Of a DNA stretch of 64,000 nucleotides, positions 29,205-39,201 are shown piece after piece (the first letter of the stretch is position 1; each line of letters begins with the position of its first letter). The DNA comes from Silvimonas amylolytica (GTDB taxonomy: Bacteria; Pseudomonadota; Gammaproteobacteria; Burkholderiales; Chitinibacteraceae): NCBI RefSeq assembly GCF_014645555.1, contig NZ_BMLY01000001.1:1011939-1075938 (forward strand), in the 5' to 3' direction. A program made the position numbers and the translations under genes. The notes beneath the pieces were generated by a model that made no database searches, was not told where the DNA came from, and saw only the letters and a program-made list of their open reading frames with translations.

Positions 29205-30821
29205 ATGACTTTGAAGAAGAAGGCCTGGGGCCTGACTGTGGTTGTACTGGTGTTTTTGCTGGGCATGATGCTGGTCGGGCTGTACGTACTGCGCAGTGCC
29301 AGCGACCAGGACAACCGTGCGCGGATCAAACAGTTGGTGAAAACCACCTACAACACCATCGTGCAGATGGAAAACGCCAGCGCCAACGGCAAATTGAGCG
29401 AGGCCGATGCCAAAGCGCTCGCCGCGCAAATTCTGCGTGAAAACAAGTATCACGAATCCGAATACGTGTACGTCACGGACGACAAACTGGTGTTTGTCGC
29501 CACCCCGCTGGACCCGCAACTGGTCGGCACCAGCTTTAATGATTTCAAAGACTCCAAGGGCAATAGCGTGGGGGCGATTGCCGCTGCCGCACTGGATAAA
29601 TCCGGTGGCGCCATGACCGATTACTGGTGGGACAGCAAGCGCGATGGCAAAGTCGTCGATCTCTTGTCCGTGGCCGTGCGTACGCCCAAATGGGGTTGGG
29701 TAGTGGGGAGCGGCATCAGCTTTGCTGAAGCCGACGCCCGATTCTGGAGCAACGCGCGCTGGCAGGTGATGATTTGCCTCGTCATGGCTGCCATCATTGG
29801 CGCCATCCTCATCATCGCCGTCCGTGGGCTGACCGGCACGCTGGGTGGCGAACCGGATGAAGTGGTAAAACTGGTCTCGCAAGTGGCCGCTGGCGACCTG
29901 ACCAGCAATCGCCGCGTCAACGCCCCGTCGCGCAGTATCCTGGGCGAGGTTGAGCGCATGCGCCAATCGTTGAGTACGGTGATGTCTGGCATCCAGACCG
30001 ATGCACGCCAGCTGGAACACCATGCGTCCTCCATTGCCGGTGCCAGCCGCGAGATTTCTGTCGCAGCCGGTCGCCAGACGGATTCAACCTCTTCCATGGC
30101 CGCAGCCATGGAAGAACTGACCGTCAGCATCAACCACATTTCTGACAACACCGGCGATGCGGAGCAGACCTCCCGCATGGCGACCGAACTGGCGGCCGAG
30201 GGCGTCACCCAAGTGAATGAAGCCTCTCAGGCCATGGGCAATATCGCCGGCAGCGTGTCCCGCGCTTCGGGTCAGATCCGGAACCTGGATGCCAAATCCC
30301 GCGAGATTTCCAGCATTGCCGCCGTGATCAAGGAAATTGCAGGCCAGACCAACTTGCTGGCATTGAACGCCGCCATTGAAGCCGCCCGCGCGGGTGAACA
30401 GGGCCGCGGCTTTGCCGTGGTGGCCGATGAAGTACGCAAACTGGCTGAACGCACCAGCAGTGCCACGGTTGATATTGAGAAAATGCTGGCCGACGTACAA
30501 ACCGAGACCGACTCTGTCGTTGCGGTGATGGATGAAGCCTTGCCGCAAGTTGAACACGGCGTAGAAGTCGCGCACCACGTTGCCGAATCGCTCAGCCGTA
30601 TTCATGGCGGGGCACAAGCCACACTGGGCCGCCTGAACGAAATGGCCAGCGCCACGCGTGAACAAAGTGAAGCCAGCAATAGCATTGCCGGCCGCGTGGA
30701 AGACATCAGCCGCATGGTGGAAGAAACCACAGCGTCGATCCACCGTGCGACGGACACCGCCGGCGAGATTGAAAATGTGGCGGCGCGTTTGAACCAGATG
30801 GTAGGCAAGTTCCGCCTGTAA
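29205..30821 (+). CDS. Methyl-accepting chemotaxis protein with single-Cache sensor
   Basis: 538 residues. Membrane helix about 9-31; periplasmic single Cache domain about 33-185 ([23 protein letters not shown], then [10 protein letters not shown]); second helix about 190-210; HAMP about 211-265; then a long coiled-coil signalling hairpin. Its tip, [29 protein letters not shown] (about 376-405), is the invariant CheA/CheW-contacting hairpin. The Cache domain should detect a small solute. A strong AGGGGA site precedes the start. The gene is monocistronic and ends in a strong terminator. Confidence 0.97.
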   Translation: MTLKKKAWGLTVVVLVFLLGMMLVGLYVLRSASDQDNRARIKQLVKTTYNTIVQMENASANGKLSEADAKALAAQILRENKYHESEYVYVTDDKLVFVATPLDPQLVGTSFNDFKDSKGNSVGAIAAAALDKSGGAMTDYWWDSKRDGKVVDLLSVAVRTPKWGWVVGSGISFAEADARFWSNARWQVMICLVMAAIIGAILIIAVRGLTGTLGGEPDEVVKLVSQVAAGDLTSNRRVNAPSRSILGEVERMRQSLSTVMSGIQTDARQLEHHASSIAGASREISVAAGRQTDSTSSMAAAMEELTVSINHISDNTGDAEQTSRMATELAAEGVTQVNEASQAMGNIAGSVSRASGQIRNLDAKSREISSIAAVIKEIAGQTNLLALNAAIEAARAGEQGRGFAVVADEVRKLAERTSSATVDIEKMLADVQTETDSVVAVMDEALPQVEHGVEVAHHVAESLSRIHGGAQATLGRLNEMASATREQSEASNSIAGRVEDISRMVEETTASIHRATDTAGEIENVAARLNQMVGKFRL

Positions 30822-31136
30822 GCCGCCTGTCCCCGTCATCCTTCATCAGCAAGGGCATGTCACGATGTGACATGCCCTTTGTTTTGGTGCGGCGGCCACC
30901 CCGGCCAGACGCCTCCCTGCCCTCACAACCATTGCCCCCCCTGAACAACCGCACATATCGCTGCAGATGGGTTCGGGTTGGGTACATTTCTCATACCGTT
31001 TGCATAAATTGGGCCGTCTTTTTGTGCCTGCTGCGATGAACGCAACAGTTCCTCCGCTATTTTCTCTTTGCGCCCAAAAACAGGATTAATCTGATAGCAG
31101 TTTTTAATCACATTTCACTGGAATACGGAGAATATA
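30822..31136. other. Intergenic region with terminator and an AT-rich leader
   Basis: 315 bases. The first part holds the chemoreceptor terminator. The AT-rich stretch 31070-31136 leads to the ATG of the pilin-like gene. No other gene is visible. Confidence 0.5.
30851..30884 (+). terminator. Rho-independent terminator of the chemoreceptor gene
   Basis: Perfect 13-base inverted repeat (30851-30863 and 30867-30879) with a 3-base loop, followed by TGTTTT. Confidence 0.85.
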
Positions 31137-31442
31137 ATGACAAATGCATACAAGATGATGATCCCGGCATTGGCCCTGTTGGCATTAAGCGCACACGCAA
31201 GCGCCACGCAAACCGGCGGCACCATCACGTTTACCGGTGCCATTGTGGAAGACACCTGCCAGGTTCAGGTATCCACCCTCAGCATGCAAACCCATTTGTC
31301 TGGTTGCGATGCCAAGGTGGCAAACCACGCGCAAACGCATATTGATGCAGTTAAAACCAAAACCACCGTAGAACCTGTGCAAAGCACCGCACCGGCCAAC
31401 AAGCAAGAAAAACTGGCCATTGTGACCACTGAGTATCTTTGA
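31137..31442 (+). CDS. Short pilin-like exported protein
   Basis: 101 residues. It has a signal peptide (TNAYKMMIPALALLALSAHASA) and then GGTITFTGAIVEDTCQV, which is the usual N-terminal strand of chaperone-usher fimbrial subunits (GxIxFxGxI, then the first Cys). The second Cys comes about 15 residues later (HLSGC). The rest of the pilin fold is absent and replaced by a Thr/Lys/Gln-rich polar tail. It cannot therefore form a full Ig-like subunit. It may be a truncated pilin, a regulator, or an independently acting small secreted protein. It runs opposite to the fimbrial operon and converges on its last gene. Confidence 0.6.
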   Translation: MTNAYKMMIPALALLALSAHASATQTGGTITFTGAIVEDTCQVQVSTLSMQTHLSGCDAKVANHAQTHIDAVKTKTTVEPVQSTAPANKQEKLAIVTTEYL

Positions 31443-31502
31443 ATATCTTTGAATGAGTGAATGCCAAGCGAAACAGGCAAATACCACAACAAAGACTGGT
31501 AC

Positions 31503-31535
31503 AAAAAAACGCACCTGAAAAGGTGCATTTTTTTT
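31503..31535. terminator. Bidirectional terminator at the end of the fimbrial operon
   Basis: GCACCT (31511-31516), GAAA loop and AGGTGC (31521-31526), flanked by seven As on one side and eight Ts on the other; it can therefore terminate both convergent units. Confidence 0.85.
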
Positions 31536-31572
31536 AAATCATGCCTGATAAACCACGTTGGGTTTGATCTGT

Positions 31573-32091
31573 TTATTTGTACGTAAAATTAAATGTCGCC
31601 ATGGCAGCCACTTTACCCGGCGTCACCGGTTGGGCCAGAACATAATATTGCGCCACAAATGGAATCGTCATCACCGTATTGCTATCTATTTTGCTCATCA
31701 CCAATGGCGCAGTGAAATCCAGCGGCGTGCCTGTTTTATCGTTGACCGCATTTGCTTTCAGTAACTGAACACCCACACCGCCGGCGGTTCCGGTATTTTT
31801 CAGTACGCTGGGCAATGTGTCTGTCGTGGCAGATAACGTCATGGTGACCGTTTCCACATTGGTACAATTGCTTAAAGAAATATTAAAAGCAGTTGGGGAA
31901 AACGTAGTGGGCGCACCTGCCGCATTCATATCGTGCGTTAACGCTGGGGGCAGCTGGACTGTGGCGTCCCCATCTACAGTGCAAGATGGCGCAGTGAGTG
32001 TACCGGTGAAATACAAATCTGCATCCACCGCAAAGGATTGCGCGGTATAACCCAAAGCCAGCGTGGCCAGTAACCCTATTAATTTTTTCAT
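31573..32091 (-). CDS. Minor fimbrial subunit
   Basis: 172 residues from the ATG at 32091, the point where the signal peptide begins (KKLIGLLATLALGYTAQSFA). The mature part has the pilin pattern DLYFTGTLTAPSCTV, a second Cys in LSNCTNV about 40 residues later, and the terminal donor-like VAAMATFNFTYK. It belongs to the chaperone-usher pilin family and is probably a minor or adaptor subunit, because it is the last gene of the operon. Codon use and composition are more AT-rich than in the usher gene. Confidence 0.88.
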   Translation of the reverse strand: MKKLIGLLATLALGYTAQSFAVDADLYFTGTLTAPSCTVDGDATVQLPPALTHDMNAAGAPTTFSPTAFNISLSNCTNVETVTMTLSATTDTLPSVLKNTGTAGGVGVQLLKANAVNDKTGTPLDFTAPLVMSKIDSNTVMTIPFVAQYYVLAQPVTPGKVAAMATFNFTYK

Positions 32092-32142
32092 GGCTCTTAC
32101 CCTGTAATCTGCAATATCAAATGAGTCTGGTAAATAGCGCAC

Positions 32143-33303
32143 TCAGTCATAAGAGAACGTAACCGTGGCGTGGGCTTTGACATCACCCGGTGTCATATCC
32201 GTCTTGGTCTTGATGTATTGCACATACATGGGAATGCTATACGCAGAACCATCCGGGCCCGTTACCGTGCCCGCGTTCATTGCAGCACCCAAGGTGACCG
32301 GTGTGGCTGTCCCGTTAACGTTGTTTACCAACTGCAGACCAATACCAGACGCAGAACCGGTGGATTTCATGACGCCCGGCAGCGCACTATCCGTATCGGC
32401 CAGGGCAGAGACCGTCATGGAGATCACGGGCTGTTTAACGCAGTTTTGCAGATTAATATTGAATGCCGTTTTTTTGGCTACGCTATTCACGACATCAAAA
32501 TCCACCGTTTTTACAGATGGCAAATCAATATTTAAATTAGTTGAATTGGAATTCACGGCACAGGTGGTCGGCACCTGAACATTAAATGTAGTACTAGAAA
32601 ACGGAATGGTGAAGAAACCACTAAAAGTGGGATAATAATAAAATACATTATTATTTTGCGGGGTCACCCAGGAGTCATAATGCAAGGTCAACGCACTCAA
32701 ATTAGTCGTTGACACACCTTTTTTAATGGTGCCTATTTTAACAAAACGAGCCTGAATGACGTAAGCACCCACAGTAACATTAAGTGTGTCAGTGCCCAGG
32801 CGCCCCGAAGTTGATGCCTGTGCCGCATTGTCGATGTTCCAGTCAGGAGCGACCGGCGTATCCCACTTCAATGCCTTTAATGCCCTCTGGGATTTTTGAT
32901 GACCCGTGTAATAGACAATAAAACCAATACCTGGAATGCCCGTCTGGAATACGTCAAACGGGTAGGTAATACCATCCGGGCCACTTACATTGACAACCTG
33001 CCCAGTGGAGTCACCAATATACGGAAAAAGGGAGGTTATAATTGTGGCACCGTCTCCAGTAAGGGCACAACGTGCGGTACCGGCTATCGCGCTGCTCCAA
33101 GCAGAGAGCAAGGACCCATTAGGCAATGCATCCGTATCCGTCGTAATGCTAATTGATGGCGGCATCGGAATGGATGCGCCGCCGGTATAAGTACATGTAA
33201 TAGATGTTGGAGATACGGGTGCAGCATGGCTATTGACGGCATACCCGGCCAGCAATGCAACTACCAACCCCATCAGCAAAGATTTCATTCTGAGTAAATT
33301 CAT
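32143..33303 (-). CDS. Two-domain fimbrial tip protein (adhesin-like)
   Basis: 386 residues from the ATG at 33303 (AAAGG site); the signal peptide is LLRMKSLLMGLVVALLAGYAVNSHA. The C-terminal domain (from about 240; PTTCAVN, then NLQNCVKQP, ending HATVTFSYD) is a standard pilin domain with a Cys pair and a terminal strand. The N-terminal domain of about 200 residues (two Cys; CTYTGGASI and ARCALTGDGATI) would be the receptor-binding lectin-like domain, as in FimH-type tips. No sugar specificity can be read from the sequence. It sits between the usher and minor subunit genes and is about 50 bases from each. Confidence 0.85.
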   Translation of the reverse strand: MNLLRMKSLLMGLVVALLAGYAVNSHAAPVSPTSITCTYTGGASIPMPPSISITTDTDALPNGSLLSAWSSAIAGTARCALTGDGATIITSLFPYIGDSTGQVVNVSGPDGITYPFDVFQTGIPGIGFIVYYTGHQKSQRALKALKWDTPVAPDWNIDNAAQASTSGRLGTDTLNVTVGAYVIQARFVKIGTIKKGVSTTNLSALTLHYDSWVTPQNNNVFYYYPTFSGFFTIPFSSTTFNVQVPTTCAVNSNSTNLNIDLPSVKTVDFDVVNSVAKKTAFNINLQNCVKQPVISMTVSALADTDSALPGVMKSTGSASGIGLQLVNNVNGTATPVTLGAAMNAGTVTGPDGSAYSIPMYVQYIKTKTDMTPGDVKAHATVTFSYD

Positions 33304-33373
33304 GTTCAACCTTTATATGCAGCCGCTTTAAACCCAATGACCTGGTTTGGTACGGCCGCCCTGTGTCATTGCT

Positions 33374-35980
33374 TTATTGGCAATGGCCATCAACAAAATA
33401 GAATGGTGCGGGTTTGCCGTTGCCATCCTTGGGCATGGAATAACTCAGCGAACAGCTCTGGCCTTGTTGCTCACCCCATTTCACTTGCAGCACATTGTTT
33501 TGCGATGCGGGCTGGCCATAAACCAATACGCGGCCACCTTGCGTGACCGAACCCACGCTCTTGCCTGCGACATCAAACACATCTGCACCAAACGGCAGTG
33601 CCTCACCATTAGCGCGGGTGACGCGCAGCATGACGGCCTGACCCTTGTTTTCTGTTTCAAACTTCACTTTCACCACCGCGCCATCGGTTGGGGCAAAACG
33701 TTGCTCTGTGGTTTTCAGTTGCACGCCCATGGGCAGACCCTTGGTGTCGATCTCCACGTTGTTCATGCTGTACGGGCTCATGCCCACCACCAACGCATGA
33801 CCAAACGGATCAATCCGGGCGCCCGGCTGCGATGGCACGCGTGCGCCCACGGCGTCTTTGGCCTCGATCATGGCAAAGGTATTGCCGGAGCTGCCGCTCA
33901 GCGCTACAGCGTCTTGCGTGGCCACCACGGAGCCAGACAAACCGGCGCTGGTCTGGGTGTAACCGTTACCACGGCTGGCCGATGCACTCAGACGTGCATA
34001 CGGTGTTTGATAAGAGGCATTCGCCCCCAAGTTGCTGGTGGCGTTGCCGTTGGCAGTCGTGCGGCTGGCGTTAATGCCATAACCAAACTGGCTATCCTGG
34101 CCCAACGTGCCGTTAATACTTTCCTGCACCTGGTTGCTGTTATCACGCGTGTCATGCGAAACGCTGGTGGACGACGACGGCACGCGTGAGCCAATACCCA
34201 GCGGCATGGACAACGTGGCCATGTAGCGGTTGTTCCAGCGGCCGTTATCCGTGTCAAAAGTACGCGCAGCAGAGAAACCCAGCCCAATGGCACCAATGCT
34301 GGTGTTATAACCACCCTGGAACTGGGTATCGTTGCCGTTACGGTTCCAGTAGTTCTGCGTGTAACCAGAGACATACAGCGAGCCCCACTGGTTGAGCGAC
34401 TGGTTCAGCGTGAGCTGCAAGCGCCCCTTTTGAATGCCGCTCATGCTGCCCACATCACCGTTAGCCTTACGCTGCTCCAGGTCACGCATATGCATGGCAT
34501 CTGCGTAGTTCAAATAACCATGCGTGGAATAGCGGTAAGCGGCCAGCGTGAGGTTAGTGTTAGTAGGCGCAATCAAACGCGAGTAAGAGCCACGAATGCT
34601 CTGCCCGTATTTGGATTGCGACTGCAAACTGGTGGCAGACTCCGTCACATCCAGACCAAACGCCCCTACAGCGGTATTGAGCCCTGCACCCACGGCGGCA
34701 GACATATAGTCTTCGCCCACAATCACCCCGCCATAACCCGTGAGCAGGTTATTGAAACCATGCTGGGCATTGCCCTGGAACACAAACGGCGAGGCGCTGA
34801 TTGAGGCATCACGGTATTGGCCGGCAGACACGCTGTACCGCGTACGGCCGGCGCGCATGGCGTTCACCGGTGCTGCGTAAGGCACCGCAGAAATATGCTG
34901 GCTGCCGTCTGCCTCTGTGACCACCACCTGCAGATCGCCCCCGTAACCGGTGGCGTACAGGTCTGAAATTTCAAATGGCCCCGGGGCAACCGTGGTCTCG
35001 TAAATAATGTTGCCGTTCTGCTTGATCTGCACTTTGGCGTTGCTGTTGGCAATGCCATGCACCACCGGCGCATAACCCTGTTCAGACTGCGGGTACATGC
35101 GATCGTCCGTACCCAGCGTGACGCCGCGCAAGCCAAAGCTGTCGAATACGCTGCCATCTGTAAAGCTATCGCCAATGGTCAGCTGGCTTTTAAGCGGAAT
35201 GATGGCGCGTTGCACATAAGTCTGAACACTCTGTACATGCGTTGAAGTGTTGGTGGATTTGGTGACGTTACCGCTGTAACGCAGGCGCCACGGCCCGGCA
35301 TTCAAACCGGCGTTCAAACCCAGATACCCCTGGGTGTTGGCGTCGCTGTTGCTGCCCTGGTTGCGGTACACGTTGGCGTTATACTGCAATGTGGCAGCGG
35401 GTACGCCGTCATCCCAGAATTCCGGGTCTACCCAACCCCGCGCATTGCGGCTCATGAACGCCTGCGGGATGCTGACATCCAGCCGTTGTTCGCCATTGTC
35501 AAAAATGGCCCGGGCATCCGGAATCAGGTCTGGCAATACAGCAACGCGGCCAACGGCAGCCAGATCAAGCTTCAGGCGCGCGTCTTCAGACAAACGCGTC
35601 ATGTCTACGCCCATGCGCTCAAGCAGCTGACGGTCAAAAACGGGCTGAACATTCTTTGAGCCCGCTTCTATTTCCTTCAGTGAGACTTCCGTCATGCCCA
35701 CCCAGATCTGGTTGACATACACGGCGGCCCGGTACTGCCCTGGTAAAGCCACGTTGCCGTTATTAAAACGGCTCACGTCAATTTTGGCACCATGGCCTGA
35801 CAAAAAGTCAGGGTTGAATTCCACGGCCATCAGCGATGTTTGCAGCGGCGGGACCGCCATGACAATTTCGTCGGCCGCGCTATAGCCCGTAGAGAAAGCC
35901 ACCAGAATTGCGGCAGTCACCGGATTCAGGTGCAAACGAAAGAAACGGGGTTCCGCGAGGGTATTCTTATGATTGCTCAT
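33374..35980 (-). CDS. Fimbrial outer membrane usher (FimD/PapC family)
   Basis: 868 residues, the typical usher length. Order: signal peptide (about residues 1-36); N-terminal periplasmic domain starting VEFNPDFL, which binds chaperone-subunit complexes; 24-stranded barrel; plug within it (ISDLYATGYGGDLQVVVTEADG); two C-terminal domains ending with a Cys pair (SCSLSYSMP, GHCQ). The usher forms the secretion pore and orders subunit assembly. It is transcribed after the chaperone gene with a gap of about 160 bases, and only a weak ribosome-binding site is seen before the ATG. Confidence 0.96.
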   Translation of the reverse strand: MSNHKNTLAEPRFFRLHLNPVTAAILVAFSTGYSAADEIVMAVPPLQTSLMAVEFNPDFLSGHGAKIDVSRFNNGNVALPGQYRAAVYVNQIWVGMTEVSLKEIEAGSKNVQPVFDRQLLERMGVDMTRLSEDARLKLDLAAVGRVAVLPDLIPDARAIFDNGEQRLDVSIPQAFMSRNARGWVDPEFWDDGVPAATLQYNANVYRNQGSNSDANTQGYLGLNAGLNAGPWRLRYSGNVTKSTNTSTHVQSVQTYVQRAIIPLKSQLTIGDSFTDGSVFDSFGLRGVTLGTDDRMYPQSEQGYAPVVHGIANSNAKVQIKQNGNIIYETTVAPGPFEISDLYATGYGGDLQVVVTEADGSQHISAVPYAAPVNAMRAGRTRYSVSAGQYRDASISASPFVFQGNAQHGFNNLLTGYGGVIVGEDYMSAAVGAGLNTAVGAFGLDVTESATSLQSQSKYGQSIRGSYSRLIAPTNTNLTLAAYRYSTHGYLNYADAMHMRDLEQRKANGDVGSMSGIQKGRLQLTLNQSLNQWGSLYVSGYTQNYWNRNGNDTQFQGGYNTSIGAIGLGFSAARTFDTDNGRWNNRYMATLSMPLGIGSRVPSSSTSVSHDTRDNSNQVQESINGTLGQDSQFGYGINASRTTANGNATSNLGANASYQTPYARLSASASRGNGYTQTSAGLSGSVVATQDAVALSGSSGNTFAMIEAKDAVGARVPSQPGARIDPFGHALVVGMSPYSMNNVEIDTKGLPMGVQLKTTEQRFAPTDGAVVKVKFETENKGQAVMLRVTRANGEALPFGADVFDVAGKSVGSVTQGGRVLVYGQPASQNNVLQVKWGEQQGQSCSLSYSMPKDGNGKPAPFYFVDGHCQ

Positions 35981-36138
35981 GATTTTGGTTTAACTCTATC
36001 TACGGACAACACTCGCCCCTCCGGCACCCCGGAAAAGCCGTTTGATCTGGACAAGGAGTGGTATGCGCTGGACTGCATACCGCGTTATCTGACGTTTACG
36101 TTTTGAGGTTTGCTGGCTTGCTGATTGGGTGTTCCGGC

Positions 36139-36879
36139 TTATTGCAGCGCGGCGTCATATTTCAGTGATGCGCCGTAGTCATCCACTGTCTGGAAAAACA
36201 CCTGGCCAGATTTCACCGAAGCCGACATGGGCATCAGCGCGTTGCCGCCCGGCGCAACCATGATGCTGTCTGTGGATTTGGGTACATTGGCATCTCGCCC
36301 CACTGTGGCTTCAGCCACGGTGATGTAATACGGGGTGGGGTTATTGATTTGCAGTGCAGGTTTGCCGGCTTGCGTGCTGGCGTGCCAGGTCAGTTTTTTG
36401 GGCGCTTCTGTCGGCGAAATACTCAGCCCGGCTGGCCGATAGAAAAACTTGATGCGGGAGCGGAAAGCCAGTTGCATGTAGTTGGCGCTTGCCTCTTTGG
36501 CATCTGGCTTGGGCGGGATTTCCAGCATGTTGAACCAGAACAGCGTTTCTTTATCCTGGGCTAACGGCTCACCGGTGTAGGTGATACGCACAGTCTGGGA
36601 TTTGGTCGGATCAATGCGGGCCACCGGGGGCGTCAGCAAAAATGGCACACTGACCTTGGTGGGGTCTGCATCCGCATCACCGGTATCCAGCCATACCTGA
36701 GCCAAACCGGGCAATTTGCCGTTATTGGTCATTTTGAGGGTGACTTCAGTATCTGCCGCATTAAATACAACGCGGGTACCCGCCAATACTATTGAGGCTT
36801 GCGCATTAAATGGCAGCAATGCACCAGCAATGAGCACTGCCACTGCTGACACATGAGAAATGAGGTTACGAATATTCAC
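36139..36879 (-). CDS. Periplasmic fimbrial chaperone (PapD/FimC family)
   Basis: 246 residues. Signal peptide, then ASIVLAGTRVVFNAADTEVTLKMTNNG, which is the first strand with the subunit-binding Arg. The second anchor residue, Lys, is in RSRIKFFYRP. LFWFNMLEIPPKP is the hallmark of the PapD family. The boomerang-shaped protein caps pilin subunits by donating its G1 strand and delivers them to the usher. It lies between the major subunit and usher genes. Its expression is probably lowered relative to the major subunit by the hairpin at 37034-37065. Confidence 0.96.
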   Translation of the reverse strand: MNIRNLISHVSAVAVLIAGALLPFNAQASIVLAGTRVVFNAADTEVTLKMTNNGKLPGLAQVWLDTGDADADPTKVSVPFLLTPPVARIDPTKSQTVRITYTGEPLAQDKETLFWFNMLEIPPKPDAKEASANYMQLAFRSRIKFFYRPAGLSISPTEAPKKLTWHASTQAGKPALQINNPTPYYITVAEATVGRDANVPKSTDSIMVAPGGNALMPMSASVKSGQVFFQTVDDYGASLKYDAALQ

Positions 36880-37033
36880 GATAATTCACCAGAAAATAGA
36901 AAAAAGCTGAATCACCCAGGGCATTATTTTCTGATGCGGATCATGCGGCAGAGCAATGTCCATTGGCCCGTCAGTGGCGATCTATATTTATTGCTTGTTA
37001 CGTTGTTACGATTAATTCAATTCAATGTAAAAC

Positions 37034-37065
37034 GGGCGGACTGGGCATAGCTGCCCAGCCCGCCC
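37034..37065 (-). terminator. Attenuator-like hairpin after the major fimbrial subunit
   Basis: Two 14-base arms with a single A-C mismatch (37034-37047 and 37052-37065) around a 4-base loop, followed on the minus strand by GTTTTAC. It lies 41 bases beyond the major subunit stop and before the chaperone gene, so it probably limits read-through. Confidence 0.72.
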
Positions 37066-37105
37066 TTAATCATTGCCGGTCGTTAGCGGCGATGAATAAC
37101 AACAA

Positions 37106-37642
37106 TTATTGGTAAGTCATGGTGTAGGTCACGTCAGTCACGACGGTACCGGAAGTAGCTGCGCCAGTGGCAATGTAACGAGCACCGTAAACCAGGTTAA
37201 CGGCGCCAGTTGCATCGGTTGCCATCGGGGTAGCACCTTGGGCACCAGAAGTCTTGCTGACATCAATGGCAGTACCAGCGGTATCCAGCAGTTGCACATC
37301 AACGTTGGTCGCGGTACCCGTCGCGTTCTTCAGATGGCCGTTGGCCAGGGTGTTAGAACCGAACTGGAAGAACGGGTAAACCATCTTGCCTGTCGGGCAG
37401 TTGGTCAGCGTCAGCGTGAACGGGGTGGCACCCGCAACGTCATCTTTGGCAGCCAGGTCAGCCTTGCTAACCTTCGGCAGATTAACGGCAAAGTCAGCAG
37501 CGCCGCCTTCGCCTGTCACGGTACAAGTCGCGTCCACGATTTCACCATTGATGGTGATCTTGCCGCCACCTGCAGCTTGTGCGCCTACAGCAGCAACGCC
37601 CATTGCAATTGCGAAAATAGCGGAGATAGCAGAGATTTTCAT
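37106..37642 (-). CDS. Major fimbrial subunit
   Basis: 178 residues from the ATG at 37642, where the signal peptide begins (KISAISAIFAIAMGVAAVGAQA). The mature protein starts AGGGKITINGEIVDATCTV, with the donor-strand pattern and first Cys. The second Cys follows in LTLTNCPTGK, and the C-terminus VVTDVTYTMTYQ is the typical final beta strand. Being first in the operon with an attenuator after it, it is expected to be the most abundant protein of the fimbria. GC-rich codons and low divergence fit strong expression. Confidence 0.92.
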   Translation of the reverse strand: MKISAISAIFAIAMGVAAVGAQAAGGGKITINGEIVDATCTVTGEGGAADFAVNLPKVSKADLAAKDDVAGATPFTLTLTNCPTGKMVYPFFQFGSNTLANGHLKNATGTATNVDVQLLDTAGTAIDVSKTSGAQGATPMATDATGAVNLVYGARYIATGAATSGTVVTDVTYTMTYQ

Positions 37643-38451
37643 TTTTCGATAACCCAAGATAAATATGTTGATAATGTGCAAACAAAAAATGCTTGAATCG
37701 CAATCGCCATTTATTGCATTTGCTTTTCGCACACATTCCCCGATGGGCAAATATCTATAAAAAATAATTCACCCAGAAGTCCTCAAATCACCACCGCTTA
37801 TTGCCGGGTTTACAACCGGTTAAACGATATGTCACTTGAGATGGGCGAATTATGGGGATGGGGCATCTCGAAAAACATGAGGAGAGGTTCAATGCGCTCT
37901 AGGTAAATTCTTAAAACAGGCCAGGTAAAAAGCTGTGTTTGCGACCGCCGCGTGGCTCACCGCGCGTGCGAGCCAATCTCAGGGGCCAATCAGCGGCGGT
38001 TTCTGGTACGAACAAACAACCCCGAGTCTGGCTGTTGCACGCTGCTTGAGGGGGTGTGAATGGCAATGAACGGGGGCCCATGACGGGCGACACCCTACGG
38101 CTTTTGGCCACGCGGTGCGGATGCGTTGGCAAGACCTTGCCGCTCCAGGACCGTCTTACGCCGCGTAGGATGCGCGCCGATAGCATGCGCTGGTGATTGG
38201 CGCGACCATGAAGGCGTGCTGATCAACGTGCACACCGTTTAGCGATGGCGGTGGGACCCCATGACGTTGCGATGCGCCTTTCAAGGGGGCCTTGCGGTCC
38301 CCGTTTTTTAGCCTGTCCCCGCCTTTGCCAGTACATGCCGACACCCGTTGCAGCACATTTGGCTGCGGTGGCCCGTGCTGGTCCGACATGCATTTCGCGT
38401 GCTCCGGTTCATGCTCACTGCATGCCATCCTGGTCTGACAAGGAGAACATC
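37643..38451. other. Long intergenic region upstream of the fimbrial operon and of the DUF4142 gene
   Basis: About 810 bases between divergent genes. The first 150 bases are AT-rich and should hold the fimbrial promoter. The remainder (37900-38430) is GC-rich but has no frame with a signal, motif or ribosome-binding site that I can support. There is no obvious invertible element (no long inverted repeats near the promoter), so phase variation by inversion is not indicated. Confidence 0.5.
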
Positions 38452-39063
38452 ATGCACCGTCTCTTTCCCCCTACCCTGGCCGCTGTGTTGGGTCTGTCTT
38501 GTGTTCAGCTTTATGCCGTCAACGATGCGGCATCACGCGGCGGGATTGTCGAGCGCGAAGCCTCGACCGCTGCCAATGCCCGCCTGGCACCCGATGACGT
38601 GGCGTTTATCGATAAGGTTGGTGAAGCCGGTACGGCTGAAATTGCCACCAGCAAACTGGCGTTGAAACAAGGTAAAGGTAAAGACGTGCAGGACTTTGCT
38701 GGGCACATGATTGAAGATCATCAGCACCTGGCGGATAAACTGACCAAACTGGCACGCGGCAAGAAACACGCCGTGCCGCCGCAAAGTCCGGCCGATCTGA
38801 AAGCCACCATGACCAGGCTGTCTGGCTTGAAGGACGATGCCTTTGATGCCGCGTACATCCAGTTTCAGGTGACGGCACACCAGGATGCGGTGCATTTGTT
38901 TGAGAAAGAAGCGGAGTCTGGCAATGATCTGGATATCCGTCAGTTTGCGGCGCAGAACCTGCCCTTGTTGCAAGCGCATCTGCACGCCATCCAGCAGATT
39001 TCCGCACGACAGCTACGGTCGGTCAAACCGCTGCCGACAGACCATAAGCCTCCGGCGGGTTAA
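38452..39063 (+). CDS. DUF4142 protein (ferritin-like, exported)
   Basis: 203 residues from the ATG at 38452 (strong AAGGAG site). Signal peptide (HRLFPPTLAAVLGLSCVQLYA). The body is a four-helix bundle with the DUF4142 pattern: FIDKVGEAGTAEIATSKLAL, then DFAGHMIEDHQHLADKLTKLA, and QVTAHQDAVHLFEKEAESGND. Two of the helices contain HxxH- and ExxH-like residues, as in ferritin-like proteins, suggesting periplasmic metal or stress function. The family has no established reaction. Confidence 0.85.
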   Translation: MHRLFPPTLAAVLGLSCVQLYAVNDAASRGGIVEREASTAANARLAPDDVAFIDKVGEAGTAEIATSKLALKQGKGKDVQDFAGHMIEDHQHLADKLTKLARGKKHAVPPQSPADLKATMTRLSGLKDDAFDAAYIQFQVTAHQDAVHLFEKEAESGNDLDIRQFAAQNLPLLQAHLHAIQQISARQLRSVKPLPTDHKPPAG

Positions 39064-39201
39064 CACCGTGGTAAGAGCGGATCATTGCCGGACGAGGCAC
39101 AGGCCGCATGGCGACATGTTTTCTTGGCTGAACAATCATTAGTTGTGCTGGCACCTGGCCTGCGGTTTAAACCCCACAGGCCGGCTCAGTCATGACGGTC
39201 G

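Noticed and set aside
35969-36106. 45-codon plus-strand frame between usher and chaperone genes
   Set aside because: GAGGG site before the ATG looks tempting, but the frame overlaps the usher start region and has no recognisable signal or motif.
37911-38186. 91-codon minus-strand frame upstream of the DUF4142 gene
   Set aside because: Arg/Pro-rich, no ribosome-binding site, no conserved-looking segment.
37643-38451. Invertible promoter of the fimbrial operon
   Set aside because: No pair of long inverted repeats and no recombinase gene nearby.
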